In this document: positions 25,368 through 32,605 of the stretch, piece after piece
Layout of the letters: every line of letters starts with the position of its first letter
Numbering within the stretch: position 1 is the first letter of the stretch
NCBI GenBank assembly: GCA_016763855.1
Contig: JAESSY010000181.1
Coordinates: forward strand, 1 to 32,605
Length of the DNA: 32,605 bases
Origin: Pseudomonadales bacterium
Lineage (GTDB): Bacteria; Pseudomonadota; Gammaproteobacteria; Pseudomonadales; Azotimanducaceae
Direction: 5' to 3'
Notes under the pieces: model-generated
What the model was told of the DNA's origin: nothing
Databases searched by the model: none
What the model saw: only the letters and a program-made list of their open reading frames with translations
Position numbers and translations under genes: made by a program

Positions 25368-26300
25368 ATGTCTCGAAAACAAATTGATTGTCGCGTAGGT
25401 CTTTCTGGCCGTATTGCCGACACAGATATCCGGCTATTGAGAATTTTTAAGGCAGTCGTCGAATGTGGTGGTTTCACTGCAGCGGAGGTCGACCTGAATA
25501 TTAGCCGTGCTGCGATTAGCATGGCGATTGCAGACTTGGAAGGCAGGCTGTCTCTTAAGCTTTGTTTACGGGGTAGGGCAGGTTTTTCCCTCACGGATCA
25601 AGGGAGTGAAGTCTACACTGCGATACTGCAGTTATTAGCGGCACTTGAAGATTTCAGATCCCACGTAAATAGTATACATGCTCAACTTAAAGGTGAGTTG
25701 AATATAGGCATTACAGACAACCTGATCACCATGCCAAAGATGGTGATCACCAATGCGTTGCGGGAACTCAAAAAGGAAGGCCCGGAAATTCAAATAAATA
25801 TTCGAATGAAGCCCCCAGGAGAAATTGAAATTGCAATATTGGAGGGGCAGTTACATGTAGGTGTCGTGCCTAAAGTAAAAGCGCTGACTGGTCTAGACTA
25901 CATCCCCCTTTATGAGGAAGAGTCTCAACTTTATTGCAGTCAAACTCACCCGCTTTTCTCCTTGTCAGATAGTGAGCTAAGTCAATTGGATTTCAGTGAC
26001 TTTGATGCAGTGATACCAGCCTATGCCCAGACTCAGCGTATTCGCTCTCAAACGCTTCTACTCAATGGAACCGCAAGCGCATCTGATAGAGAGGGAATAG
26101 CTTTTCTTATTCTGACGGGGCAGTACATCGGATATCTGCCAACACATTTTGCTGAACGGTGGCTGATGCAAGGATCCATAAGAGCGCTGCTGCCACGTCA
26201 GCTCAATTATTTCAGCCAGTATTCTCTAATTACACGGAAAACTCCGAGGTCTAATCGGATTCTTGATTGTTTTTTATCTCACCTGCCGATTGCGCCTTAA
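25368..26300 (+). CDS. LysR-family transcriptional regulator of the omega-amino acid operon
   Basis: 310-residue DNA-binding regulator. The winged helix-turn-helix is at about residues 19-78 (DIRLLRIFKAVVECGGFTAAEVDLNISRAAISMAIADLEGRL), followed by the linker helix and the periplasmic-binding-protein-like effector domain from about 105 (GELNIGITDN). It is divergent from the aminotransferase-mmsA pair with about 160 bases between starts, so control of that pair and of itself is the straightforward inference. The inducer is probably beta-alanine or a related amino acid, but the sequence does not show this. The ATG at 25368 lacks a strong ribosome site; it is followed by an unusual 18-residue N-terminal extension before the HTH. 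Confidence 0.92.
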   Translation: MSRKQIDCRVGLSGRIADTDIRLLRIFKAVVECGGFTAAEVDLNISRAAISMAIADLEGRLSLKLCLRGRAGFSLTDQGSEVYTAILQLLAALEDFRSHVNSIHAQLKGELNIGITDNLITMPKMVITNALRELKKEGPEIQINIRMKPPGEIEIAILEGQLHVGVVPKVKALTGLDYIPLYEEESQLYCSQTHPLFSLSDSELSQLDFSDFDAVIPAYAQTQRIRSQTLLLNGTASASDREGIAFLILTGQYIGYLPTHFAERWLMQGSIRALLPRQLNYFSQYSLITRKTPRSNRILDCFLSHLPIAP

Positions 26301-26341
26301 AGCTAGGTCAGAAAATGATTGTGAAGTTTTTGATCTTCATC

Positions 26342-26370
26342 TTGAAAACCTATCCGATGTCAGGTGTTAT
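26342..26370 (+). promoter_or_regulatory. Candidate promoter for upp
   Basis: TTGAAA (26342-26347), 17-base spacer, TGTTAT (26365-26370), 36 bases before the upp start. The -10 is weak. Confidence 0.35.
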
Positions 26371-26406
26371 TAGTCCACGCAACAAACAACAATAAGTGAG
26401 CAAGTT

Positions 26407-27039
26407 ATGAAAGAACACTTAACCATCGTTAATCACCCGCTCGTTCAACATAAATTAACCTTGATGAGAGAACGGAAAACATCGACCGCAGTCTTTAGGC
26501 AATTGCTGCGTGAAATAAGCATGTTGTTAGCCTATGAGGTGACAAGAGATCTGGCGATGACCACTAGAAGCATCGAAACACCACTACAGGAAATGGAATC
26601 CCCAACATTGCAAGGGAAGAAGCTGGCATTGGTGTCCATTTTGAGAGCCGGAAATGGATTGTTGGATGGTGTGCTTGAGCTGATTCCATCGGCTCGAGTG
26701 GGTTTTGTAGGGCTTTATCGAGACGAAGAAACTTTGCAGCCAGTACAATACTACTTCAAAGTACCGACAGAGCTGCAGGATAGAAAAGTGATCGCAGTTG
26801 ATCCGATGCTTGCAACGGGTAATTCTTCTGTTGCTGCAATTGATTTGCTGAAAGGGGCAGGGGCGATTGATATTCGTTTTCTTTGCCTTTCAGCTACCCC
26901 TGAGGGGGTCGCGCGAATGAAAGAGGCTCATCCAGATGTGCCGATTGTGACCGCTTCATTAGATGAGAAACTCAATAATATTGGATATATTCTTCCTGGG
27001 CTAGGGGATGCAGGAGACAGGATGTTTGGGACTAAATAG
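26407..27039 (+). CDS. upp: Uracil phosphoribosyltransferase
   Basis: 210-residue pyrimidine-salvage enzyme (E. coli Upp is 208 aa) that makes UMP from uracil and PRPP. Visible: [19 protein letters not shown] at the N-terminus, [40 protein letters not shown], the PRPP-binding loop [18 protein letters not shown] and the C-terminal uracil-binding [17 protein letters not shown]. It stands alone and complete. Its 3' end marks the border between the ordinary chromosomal genes and the insertion-sequence-rich region that follows. Confidence 0.97.
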   Translation: MKEHLTIVNHPLVQHKLTLMRERKTSTAVFRQLLREISMLLAYEVTRDLAMTTRSIETPLQEMESPTLQGKKLALVSILRAGNGLLDGVLELIPSARVGFVGLYRDEETLQPVQYYFKVPTELQDRKVIAVDPMLATGNSSVAAIDLLKGAGAIDIRFLCLSATPEGVARMKEAHPDVPIVTASLDEKLNNIGYILPGLGDAGDRMFGTK

Positions 27040-27111
27040 AAAACATAAGCATTTGCGGTACGGCCAACTTAACTGCCATTCAGCGATAATCACACTATAA
27101 CGAGATTAAAA

Positions 27112-27493
27112 ATGTACAAACGATATCGATTTCCTGACTAGGCGTCCCCCCAAATTATCCAATAGGCTGTCTGGCTCTACTTTCGATTCAACCTTAGTCA
27201 CCGCCGGATGCGGACCAATCATTGAGGATTTGTTGGCCCAATGTGGAATTAGCGTTACTTACGAATCAATTCGATTGTGGTGCAATAAATTCGGATCGAA
27301 ATATGCTGCCAAATTGAGAAGAAGGCATCAGGGATATGGTGATACATTTTTCATTGATGAGGTTTTCATCAAGATTGATGGCAAGCAACGTTATCTTTGG
27401 CGAGCAGTCTGCGGGACCTTAGTATCTGCAGAAACTTATCGATATTTCCGATTGCGTTCCTTTGCGTCTTGGAAAAATGCAGCGATGGTTTAG
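27112..27493 (+). pseudogene. IS6-family transposase remnant 1 (internal deletion, stops, frameshift)
   Basis: From ATG at 27112 the reading MYKRYRFP...PQIIQ*AVWLYFRFNLSHR matches the N-terminus of IS6/IS26-type DDE transposases but holds two in-frame stops and a short insert. It then shifts frame into IEDLLAQCGISVTYESIRLWCNKFGSKYAAKLRRR and the first catalytic-Asp segment FIDEVFIKIDGKQRYLWRAVC. At about 27415 it jumps directly to the C-terminal 24 residues LVSAETYRYFRLR...NAAMV. About 100 residues, including the other two catalytic acids, are deleted. Inactive. Same strand as remnant 2 at 31149-31621. Confidence 0.85.
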
Positions 27494-27540
27494 AAAGAAC
27501 CCCTAGGATTTTTTTGGCTTCGAGAAGTTACTTGGCGATA

Positions 27541-27777
27541 CCCAATAATGCCTCCACTTCTATATCAAATGATTTACTGGTTGTGGTATTTACCTTCCTC
27601 TTTTGGTCCTTTTTTGAATCTCGAAAGTTAGGTATGAAGCATTGGTGGGCTTATTTAGTTTTTACCTTTGTGATTGCCGCAGCATGTACTATACCGTTGT
27701 TTTTGTTGATGCGAGAGAGGAAACTACTGGCAATTGAAGCCCTCGACAAATCAGCTACCGATGAGCTAACGACTTAA
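27541..27777 (+). pseudogene. 5'-truncated DUF2834 membrane protein
   Basis: About 78 codons encoding two membrane segments, NDLLVVVFTFLFWSFFESRKLGMKHWWAYLVFTFVIAAACTIPLFLLMRERKL. This is the C-terminal half of the DUF2834 family ('D..VS..VFW.F...EGRRLGMKH.W.Y...T...G.S.ALPLFL..RE'). The upstream part of this open frame is IS6 remnant sequence, and no start codon or ribosome site of its own is visible, so the insertion or a later deletion removed the first half. It converges on the TRAP permease gene with only 8 bases between stops. Confidence 0.72.
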
Positions 27778-27785
27778 GTCTGCCT

Positions 27786-29792
27786 TTAGGGAGGCGTCAC
27801 CGGTTTTCCGCTCTGCCTCAAACCCATTGCCACGCCGAAAAAAACCAGCGCGAGTCCAAGCAGCAGTATCTGACTAAAGCCAAACAGGCCTCCCGCTGGA
27901 AGTGCAAGTGTTAAACCTGACAGGCCTATCAAGGCTCTTATTATAGCGCCCTTCACGCCTCGGCCTAGATGGCCAACGCCGACCAAGTAACTTTGTAGTG
28001 CCGCAGCCACCAAGGCTACGCCTACTATAGCAGTCGAGATCGCCTGTAAATTTTCCCAGGCGCTCCCTTGTAGTAGAAGCGCTGGGTTAAACACAAAAAA
28101 GAACGGTACAAAATAGATAATGGTGCCCAGTCGCATGGCTTCAAAGCCAACCCGCATTGGTGAGGCATTAGCGACGGAGGCGGCGGTGAAAGCAGCCAAG
28201 GCTACGGGAGGCGTAATAAAACTTAACATACCCCAGTACATGACAAACATATGGCTGGCCAATGGGTCTAAACCTGCACTGGTTAATGCAGGGACCAGTA
28301 CAATAGCGAGAAAAATATAGGCTGCGGTTACTGTCATGCCAATCCCCAGAATAAAACTGGTGAGTGCTCCCATAAACAACAACACAAGCACATTATCACC
28401 CGCGAGATAAACCAGATCGTTGGCGATAGTACCAGCGATCCCTGTTACGGCGAGGCCACCAATAATCAAACCAATCGCAGCAAGAATCCCTGCTAACTCC
28501 GCCAACAATTTACCAATGGATGCCACTAATTCCATGAGTTTTTCGAATGACAAACGATGCTTTGTAAGCTGGTTGATGACCAATAGTAATCCAGTTGCAT
28601 AAAATGGGGCGACGGCTTCTCTTTGTAAATACACTAACATCCAGATTAAGGCTGCGAATACAGCGATAAAGTACCAACCGTCTTTAAATACCTGCCCTAC
28701 CTTGGGTAATTCTTCCCGAGGCAATCCCGGAAGTTTTTCCCGTGCAGCGTAGGCATCAATCTGCATATACAGACCAAAGAAATACAGAACCGATGGCACA
28801 ATAGCCGCCACCGCAACTGTCAAATAACTAATATTTAAAAAGCTCGCCATGACAAAAGCCGTTGCACCCATTATTGGCGGCATGAACACCCCGCCCGTTG
28901 AAGCACAAGCTTCGATACCCGCGGCATATTCTTTGGTGAAACCAATGCGCCGCATCGCAGGGATAGAAAGCGGGCCGGTGGTTAAGACATTGCTAATCGG
29001 TCCTCCACTCATGGACCCCATTAAGCCACTAGAAAAAATTGAAACTTTCGCCGGTCCACCCCGCAAGTGTCCCAGCAGTGCAAAAGACAGATTAATAAAG
29101 AATGGCCCGCCTCCGGTAAATTGCAGGGTCACTCCAAATATCAGAAAACCGAATACAAGTTGCGCAAAAACTCGCATGGGAATACCGAATAAGCTTTCTT
29201 CACCCATGACGTGGAATATCGCCACTTCCTGTATTGGAATACTTAGTGCTGCGATAACCCCGGGCAAGCGATCTGCAAAGGTAGGGTATAAAGAGAATAT
29301 TGCCACGATGATAAAAACAGGCCACCCCCCGGCACGGCGTCCGGCTTCAAGAACAATAACCCAGGTTACTAATGCTAACCAGATACCAATTGTAGGTGAT
29401 GCATATTCCCAGGCTTCCAGAACAATACGTTCAGCATTGAATGCGAAGTAGCTAAATATCAGCCCTATCGCCATCATAATAGCTAAGTCATACCACGGCA
29501 CATGAGTCGGGCTGTGTTTACTGCCGGGAAAAGTAATGAATACCATGCACAGCATAACGCCGGTTATCAGATACATATATCGACTATCCAACATCACATA
29601 ATCAACAAAAAAACCGAGATTAAATATCTGGTTGATCGCCAACAGAATGGATGAGGCAGTGAGCGCAGCCATTGTGGATCGCCATTTCGGCGACAAGGTT
29701 CGATAGCGGACCTTCTGGTCTTTTGCCTCTGCACCAGGATCTTGATGTTCGGTTGTCGGTGGGGGTGTCGAATTAGATGTAGGTGTTAGCAT
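27786..29792 (-). CDS. TRAP transporter fused permease (4TM/12TM)
   Basis: 668-residue inner-membrane protein fusing the small DctQ-like and large DctM-like TRAP subunits, the form that partners TAXI binding proteins. After a hydrophilic N-terminus of about 35 residues come the first membrane segments (SSILLAINQIFNLGFFVDYVM; LVTWVIVLEAGRRAGGWP). The DctM part follows with FLIFGVTLQFTGGGPFFINLSFALLGHLRGGPAKVSIFSSGLMGSMSGGPISNVLTTG, STGGVFMPPIMGATAFVMA and GMLSFITPPVALAAFTAASVANASPM, all characteristic of the family. It starts 8 bases after the stop of the binding-protein gene, so the two are coupled. Both lie between two IS6 remnants. Substrate is unknown (C4-dicarboxylate or amino-acid-type acids are common). 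Confidence 0.94.
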   Translation of the reverse strand: MLTPTSNSTPPPTTEHQDPGAEAKDQKVRYRTLSPKWRSTMAALTASSILLAINQIFNLGFFVDYVMLDSRYMYLITGVMLCMVFITFPGSKHSPTHVPWYDLAIMMAIGLIFSYFAFNAERIVLEAWEYASPTIGIWLALVTWVIVLEAGRRAGGWPVFIIVAIFSLYPTFADRLPGVIAALSIPIQEVAIFHVMGEESLFGIPMRVFAQLVFGFLIFGVTLQFTGGGPFFINLSFALLGHLRGGPAKVSIFSSGLMGSMSGGPISNVLTTGPLSIPAMRRIGFTKEYAAGIEACASTGGVFMPPIMGATAFVMASFLNISYLTVAVAAIVPSVLYFFGLYMQIDAYAAREKLPGLPREELPKVGQVFKDGWYFIAVFAALIWMLVYLQREAVAPFYATGLLLVINQLTKHRLSFEKLMELVASIGKLLAELAGILAAIGLIIGGLAVTGIAGTIANDLVYLAGDNVLVLLFMGALTSFILGIGMTVTAAYIFLAIVLVPALTSAGLDPLASHMFVMYWGMLSFITPPVALAAFTAASVANASPMRVGFEAMRLGTIIYFVPFFFVFNPALLLQGSAWENLQAISTAIVGVALVAAALQSYLVGVGHLGRGVKGAIIRALIGLSGLTLALPAGGLFGFSQILLLGLALVFFGVAMGLRQSGKPVTPP

Positions 29793-29800
29793 AGTTAAGG

Positions 29801-31003
29801 TTACAGTCCCGTGCCTAGCGTGATCAAGCCTTGTGCTTCAAGAGCTTTACTTCTGGTTTGCAACCAGGCCTGTTGAAATTCCTCGTAGTTTTTCGGCGCA
29901 CTTGAAATGAAACCCTTCCAAGCTTGTTGTAGTGTTTTCTGACGCGCCAGATTGTGTTGATGTTGGGCTTCTGCAGCGGCAGTCCAGATGCCAATTTCTC
30001 GATAGTAACGAATGGCACCAGGGTGATAGGGTAAAAAAGCTTGATCAAGTTTTTGTCTGTCCATTGTCCAGCCAGTAGCTCCAGGTGCATTGTTCTTGTA
30101 ATCATCGAAATGCAGATGCATTATTTTTACCATACTGTAAGCAATCACTTCATCAGAGGTATCCAAGCCTACTAGCAAGGGGTAAGCCGAAGAAAATACT
30201 TCTAAGCCTTCTTTGGGAAGCGTCGGCCCTTCAAAGGCGATGTGGGGAACATACCAAGGGAGTCTTGCCTGTACCCGCGCCACCGCAGCGGTGTCATCAT
30301 GGGGTAGGCTGAGAAATTTTAAACCCCGTGGTGATGAATCGATACGCAAAAAAGGCGGCGAATTACATGCTCCGCCGACAACATCTGCACGATTATTCAG
30401 CACTGCGTCGATAGAGGCATTGTAACCCCCTACTACCACTGCTGTGACATCATCCCAACTTAGGTTTGCATAGGAGAGCAAAGCCGCCATTGCATTATTG
30501 AGTGAAGGCGCACCCTGTACAAATGTCACCCGCTTACCTTTTATGTCAGCAACAGTATTAATATTGGCGTCAGCAGCGGTAGCAAAGGTGAATGAACGGC
30601 TATCAGAGTAGTTTGATATCAAAGCTCTTATGGCTTGGGGACCCCAGATTTTAGAGGCGAAGTTAAGAATCCCTTCCTGGGCATAGATTGCCTCAGATCC
30701 TCCGGCGGAGAAATGAACCCGTCCGGCTCTAAGGGTAGCTAACCTTGAAACGTCGTTTCTGCCGGGAATCACGCGCAGGTTTGTTGAGTATTGACGCTGC
30801 AGGATATTGCCAATCGCAACCGCTTGGCTATAACCACCGGTACCGGTTGGATAGGCTGACCAGGCAATGGTACGTGGTAGATCTATCCCCTGAGCAGAGA
30901 ACGCAGGGGACATGATAAATATGGAAAATGCCCATACAAGTATGCTATTCACAAAAAAGCTATTCACAAAGAAGCTACGCGATGCTCTCTCCAATACCAT
31001 CAT
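29801..31003 (-). CDS. TAXI-family TRAP transporter solute-binding protein
   Basis: About 400-residue periplasmic receptor that captures the substrate for the fused permease downstream. A signal peptide (ILVWAFSIFIMSPAFSAQG) leads into IAWSAYPTGTGGYSQAVAIGNIL, the TAXI N-terminal motif. Further TAXI signs are LRVIPGRNDVSRLATLRAGRVHFSAGGSEAIY, DIKGKRVTFVQGAPSLNNAMAALL and AVLNNRADVVGGACNSPPF. The ATG at 31003 has AGG 8 bases upstream; the frame opens at 31039 but without a ribosome site. A 15-base tandem duplication (30944-30973) gives FFVNSFFVNS just before the signal-peptide core. The gene is complete, so the transporter is probably functional despite the mobile-element surroundings. Confidence 0.92.
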   Translation of the reverse strand: MMVLERASRSFFVNSFFVNSILVWAFSIFIMSPAFSAQGIDLPRTIAWSAYPTGTGGYSQAVAIGNILQRQYSTNLRVIPGRNDVSRLATLRAGRVHFSAGGSEAIYAQEGILNFASKIWGPQAIRALISNYSDSRSFTFATAADANINTVADIKGKRVTFVQGAPSLNNAMAALLSYANLSWDDVTAVVVGGYNASIDAVLNNRADVVGGACNSPPFLRIDSSPRGLKFLSLPHDDTAAVARVQARLPWYVPHIAFEGPTLPKEGLEVFSSAYPLLVGLDTSDEVIAYSMVKIMHLHFDDYKNNAPGATGWTMDRQKLDQAFLPYHPGAIRYYREIGIWTAAAEAQHQHNLARQKTLQQAWKGFISSAPKNYEEFQQAWLQTRSKALEAQGLITLGTGL

Positions 31004-31148
31004 CAATCTTACCTGTTCTGTTTTTGCCCCGAGTACCATCTAAGATTTCAAGATCGGAGTCAAGGTCAATAAGCCTAATCTTTTCTTAGAAACGATTAGC
31101 CCGGTATGGCGCAATATTGATTGCACTAGTCCCCTTAAGAGTACTGAC

Positions 31149-31621
31149 AAGTTAACCGGCGATCAGCATTATCTCTTGCGAGCAGTCTGCGCGACCCGGT
31201 ATCAGGATGGTGAGGTCGTTGATGTATTCCTTAGCTAGGCGCCCCCCAACCCAGGCGAGATGCTAAGGCCGCAAAGCGATTCTTCGTTAGACTGTTAAAG
31301 AAACACAAAGGTGAACCGCGGGAAATTGTGACTGACAAATTAAGAAGTTATAGGGTTGCTCATCGCGAATTGATGTTGGAAACGATTCACAACACGGAGA
31401 AGTACGCCAACAATCGAGCTGAGTTGTCGCATCAACCGACTAGGGTAAGAGAGCGGGGCATGCGGAGATTCAAATCAATGAAACAAGCTCAGGGGTTTTT
31501 TAATACGCATGCCGCTGTGTGCAATTTATTCAATCTGGGTCGTCATTTAGTATCTGCTGAAACTTATCGATATTTCCGATTGCGTACCTTTGCGTCTTGG
31601 AAAAATGCAGCGATGGTTTAG
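31149..31621 (+). pseudogene. IS6-family transposase remnant 2 (N-terminus missing)
   Basis: KLTGDQHYLLRAVCATRYQDGEVVDVFL at 31149-31231 is the middle of an IS6-type transposase. A short C-rich insert with a stop and frameshift follows. Then DAKAAKRFFVRLLKKHKGEPREIVTDKLRSYRVAHRELM and the well-conserved NNRAELSHQPTRVRERGMRRFKSMKQAQGFFNTHAAVCNLFNLGRH run to the C-terminus at 31621, ending in the same 24 residues as remnant 1 with one change. The first 110-120 residues with the first catalytic Asp are missing. The similarity with remnant 1 continues past the stop to GAGAAGTTA at about 31650-31658, probably near the right end of the element. Confidence 0.85.
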
Positions 31622-32150
31622 AGGGAATTACGTCGGTATCTTGTGTGCTTGAGAAGTTAATTTCGCATAGAAATCGTTTGACCTTGGCTGCGCCAATTGG
31701 GATTGCTATGCCATATTCTAGTAACAAGCCTCTTATCTCGTTGATTAATGCCGTACGGTTTTTCACGATCCTACTGCGGACCCTGTGTATTGATTGAATG
31801 TCTTGTTGTTCAACTTGTTTGATTGGCACATAGTTCATCGAGGGCCTGCTTGCAGCCTCTACAATTGCTTCGGCGTCATTTGCATCATTTTTGTTGGTTT
31901 TGACAAACGGCTTTACAAATTGAGGGCTAATTAGCTTTACCTGATGACCACTTCGCTGAAACACTCGCGCCCAATAATTGGCACCACCACAGGCTTCCAT
32001 GACAATGCGACAGGCAGGTAGCCGCGCAATGTAGGTAGCAAGTTCATTTCGTGATAGTCGTTTTTTGAGTACGGCTTTACCTACACCATCTACCCCATGA
32101 AGTTGGTAAGTATTTTTCGCAAGATCGATACCCAGCACGCTGATAATCAT
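31530..32150 (-). pseudogene. IS110-family transposase, 3'-truncated by junction with IS6 sequence
   Basis: From ATG at 32150 (AGGTGA 5-6 bases upstream) the protein reads MIISVLGIDLAKNTYQLHGVD, then RIVMEACGGANYWARVFQRSGHQVKLISPQFVKPFVKTNKNDANDAEAI, the DEDD nuclease domain of IS110 transposases, up to IPIGAAKVKRFLCEI at about 31660. From there the frame continues to 31530 through the antisense of IS6 remnant 2 and has no IS110 likeness. The C-terminal Ser-containing transposase_20 domain is absent, so it is inactive. The junction at about 31657 coincides with the probable right end of the IS6 remnant. Confidence 0.88.
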
Positions 32151-32325
32151 ATGAATCACCTATGATAGTTAAGGAATATCAAATTTGACTGCTATGTGTC
32201 GTAATGGCAACCCGCTAGCAGAGATTGGGATGGTTCATTACATTAATACCTATTGATGGTATGCAGTACCACCACCGCTAAATTATCCACCCCGTTGTCT
32301 TTACCTGTAAGCAGGCATTCAAAAC

Positions 32326-32430
32326 TGACCCACTTAAGCAGTTACTAATTTAGTTTTAATTCTTGTAACTCGCTGATTTTACTTGTTGAATTTTAACGAG
32401 TGGGTCAAATTTAAACGCTAAAGTGGGTCT
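32326..32430. repeat. Three GACCCACT-type repeats in inverted arrangement, possible IS21-like end
   Basis: TGACCCACTT (32326-32335) on the plus strand faces AGTGGGTCAA (32399-32408) and AAGTGGGTCT (32421-32430), the same motif on the minus strand. Multiple short copies of one motif near an end, including a sequence like GTGGGTCTATTTTGGATGAC, are typical of IS21-family termini. No istA or istB gene is present in the window. Confidence 0.4.
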
Positions 32431-32452
32431 ATTTTGGATGACAATTAACACT

Positions 32453-32469
32453 CCGAGCTTACGGCTCGG
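32453..32469 (+). other. Short GC-rich hairpin
   Basis: CCGAGC-TTACG-GCTCGG, a perfect 6-bp stem with 5-base loop, followed by TATTTAAC. It may be a weak terminator or part of an IS end. Confidence 0.35.
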
Positions 32470-32555
32470 TATTTAACTAGTTCCTGTCCGAAAAGTATTT
32501 AGCGATTAATTTACCGCCACATTATCGTTTTGTTAGCGCATAAACCCCTGTTGTT

Positions 32556-32564
32556 TGCTATAAT
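32556..32564 (+). promoter_or_regulatory. Extended -10 box near the right edge
   Basis: TGC followed by a perfect TATAAT (32559-32564), the extended -10 form; no good -35 is seen. It lies inside an inverted repeat TTGTTTG/CAAACAA (32551-32557 and 32580-32586). It would drive a gene beyond the window. Confidence 0.35.
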
Positions 32565-32605
32565 GTAAGTTCTTGAATCCAAACAATAAAACAACCATCA
32601 GGGGG

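Larger units (their letters stand above)
27112..31658. mobile_element. IS6-bracketed TRAP-transporter cassette (decayed pseudo-compound transposon)
   Basis: Two IS6-family remnants in direct orientation flank the truncated DUF2834 gene and the complete TAXI-TRAP operon. IS6-family elements characteristically form such direct-repeat bracketed units by replicative cointegration. Terminal inverted repeats and 8-base target duplications could not be identified, so the exact limits are open. Confidence 0.5.
32160..32605. other. Non-coding IS-end debris to the right edge
   Basis: No gene seen in 446 bases. The first part probably contains the left flank of the IS110 element. Inverted GACCCACT repeats, a hairpin and an extended -10 box near the edge suggest ends of other insertion sequences or the upstream region of a gene outside the window. 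Confidence 0.5.

Noticed and set aside
28849-29451. 200-codon plus-strand open frame opposite the TRAP permease
   Set aside because: Pro/Ile/Thr-rich composition typical of the antisense of a membrane protein; no start signal or recognisable domain.

Overview
The window looks like chromosomal DNA from a marine-type gammaproteobacterium, probably an uncultivated lineage. This is an inference from gene content: YghU, YceH, PpaA-type pyrophosphatase and uracil phosphoribosyltransferase all resemble gammaproteobacterial forms. They sit beside a PUFA-synthase-like megasynthase, an EthA-like Baeyer-Villiger monooxygenase, a phytanoyl-CoA dioxygenase-like protein, a DDN-family protein and a beta-alanine/omega-amino-acid catabolic unit. 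No rRNA, tRNA or CRISPR array was seen.

Layout. (1) 1-5479, minus strand: a pfaD-pfaA-like lipid/polyketide synthase operon. PfaA is cut by the window edge after KS, AT and two tandem acyl carrier domains. (2) 6053-12135: a small STAS/SpoIIAA-like protein, pyrophosphatase, an MFS transporter with a metallophosphoesterase, an EthA-like monooxygenase and an MscS channel. A 151-bp inverted-repeat element sits exactly between two convergent genes at 9443-9593. (3) 12210-16836, minus strand: a TonB-dependent receptor with a clear promoter and terminator, a class I aminotransferase, and a yceH gene broken by one frameshift. (4) 16946-22183, plus strand: a PhyH-like dioxygenase with a YghU-type GST, a DDN-family protein, an ECF sigma factor operon ending in a DUF3106 protein, and a secreted four-EF-hand protein. 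(5) 22333-26300: methylmalonate-semialdehyde dehydrogenase and an omega-amino acid:pyruvate aminotransferase on the minus strand, divergent from a LysR regulator. The shared intergenic region is full of ACTTA/TAAGT half-sites. Together these would convert beta-alanine-type amino acids to acyl-CoA under LysR control. (6) 26407-32605: upp, then an accessory island. Two decayed IS6-family transposase remnants in the same orientation bracket a 5'-truncated DUF2834 gene and an intact TAXI-TRAP transporter. A truncated IS110 transposase and further IS-end-like repeats follow.

The most notable points are five. The first is the PfaA carrier-domain repeats, which share 119 identical bases but diverge just outside. 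The second is the small inverted-repeat element that supplies the stop codon of the monooxygenase. The third is the IS6-bracketed TRAP cassette. The fourth is a short C-rich motif present at different places in both IS6 remnants. The fifth is the half-site array upstream of the LysR gene. I did not find a clearly new defence or regulatory system; most genes fall in known families.
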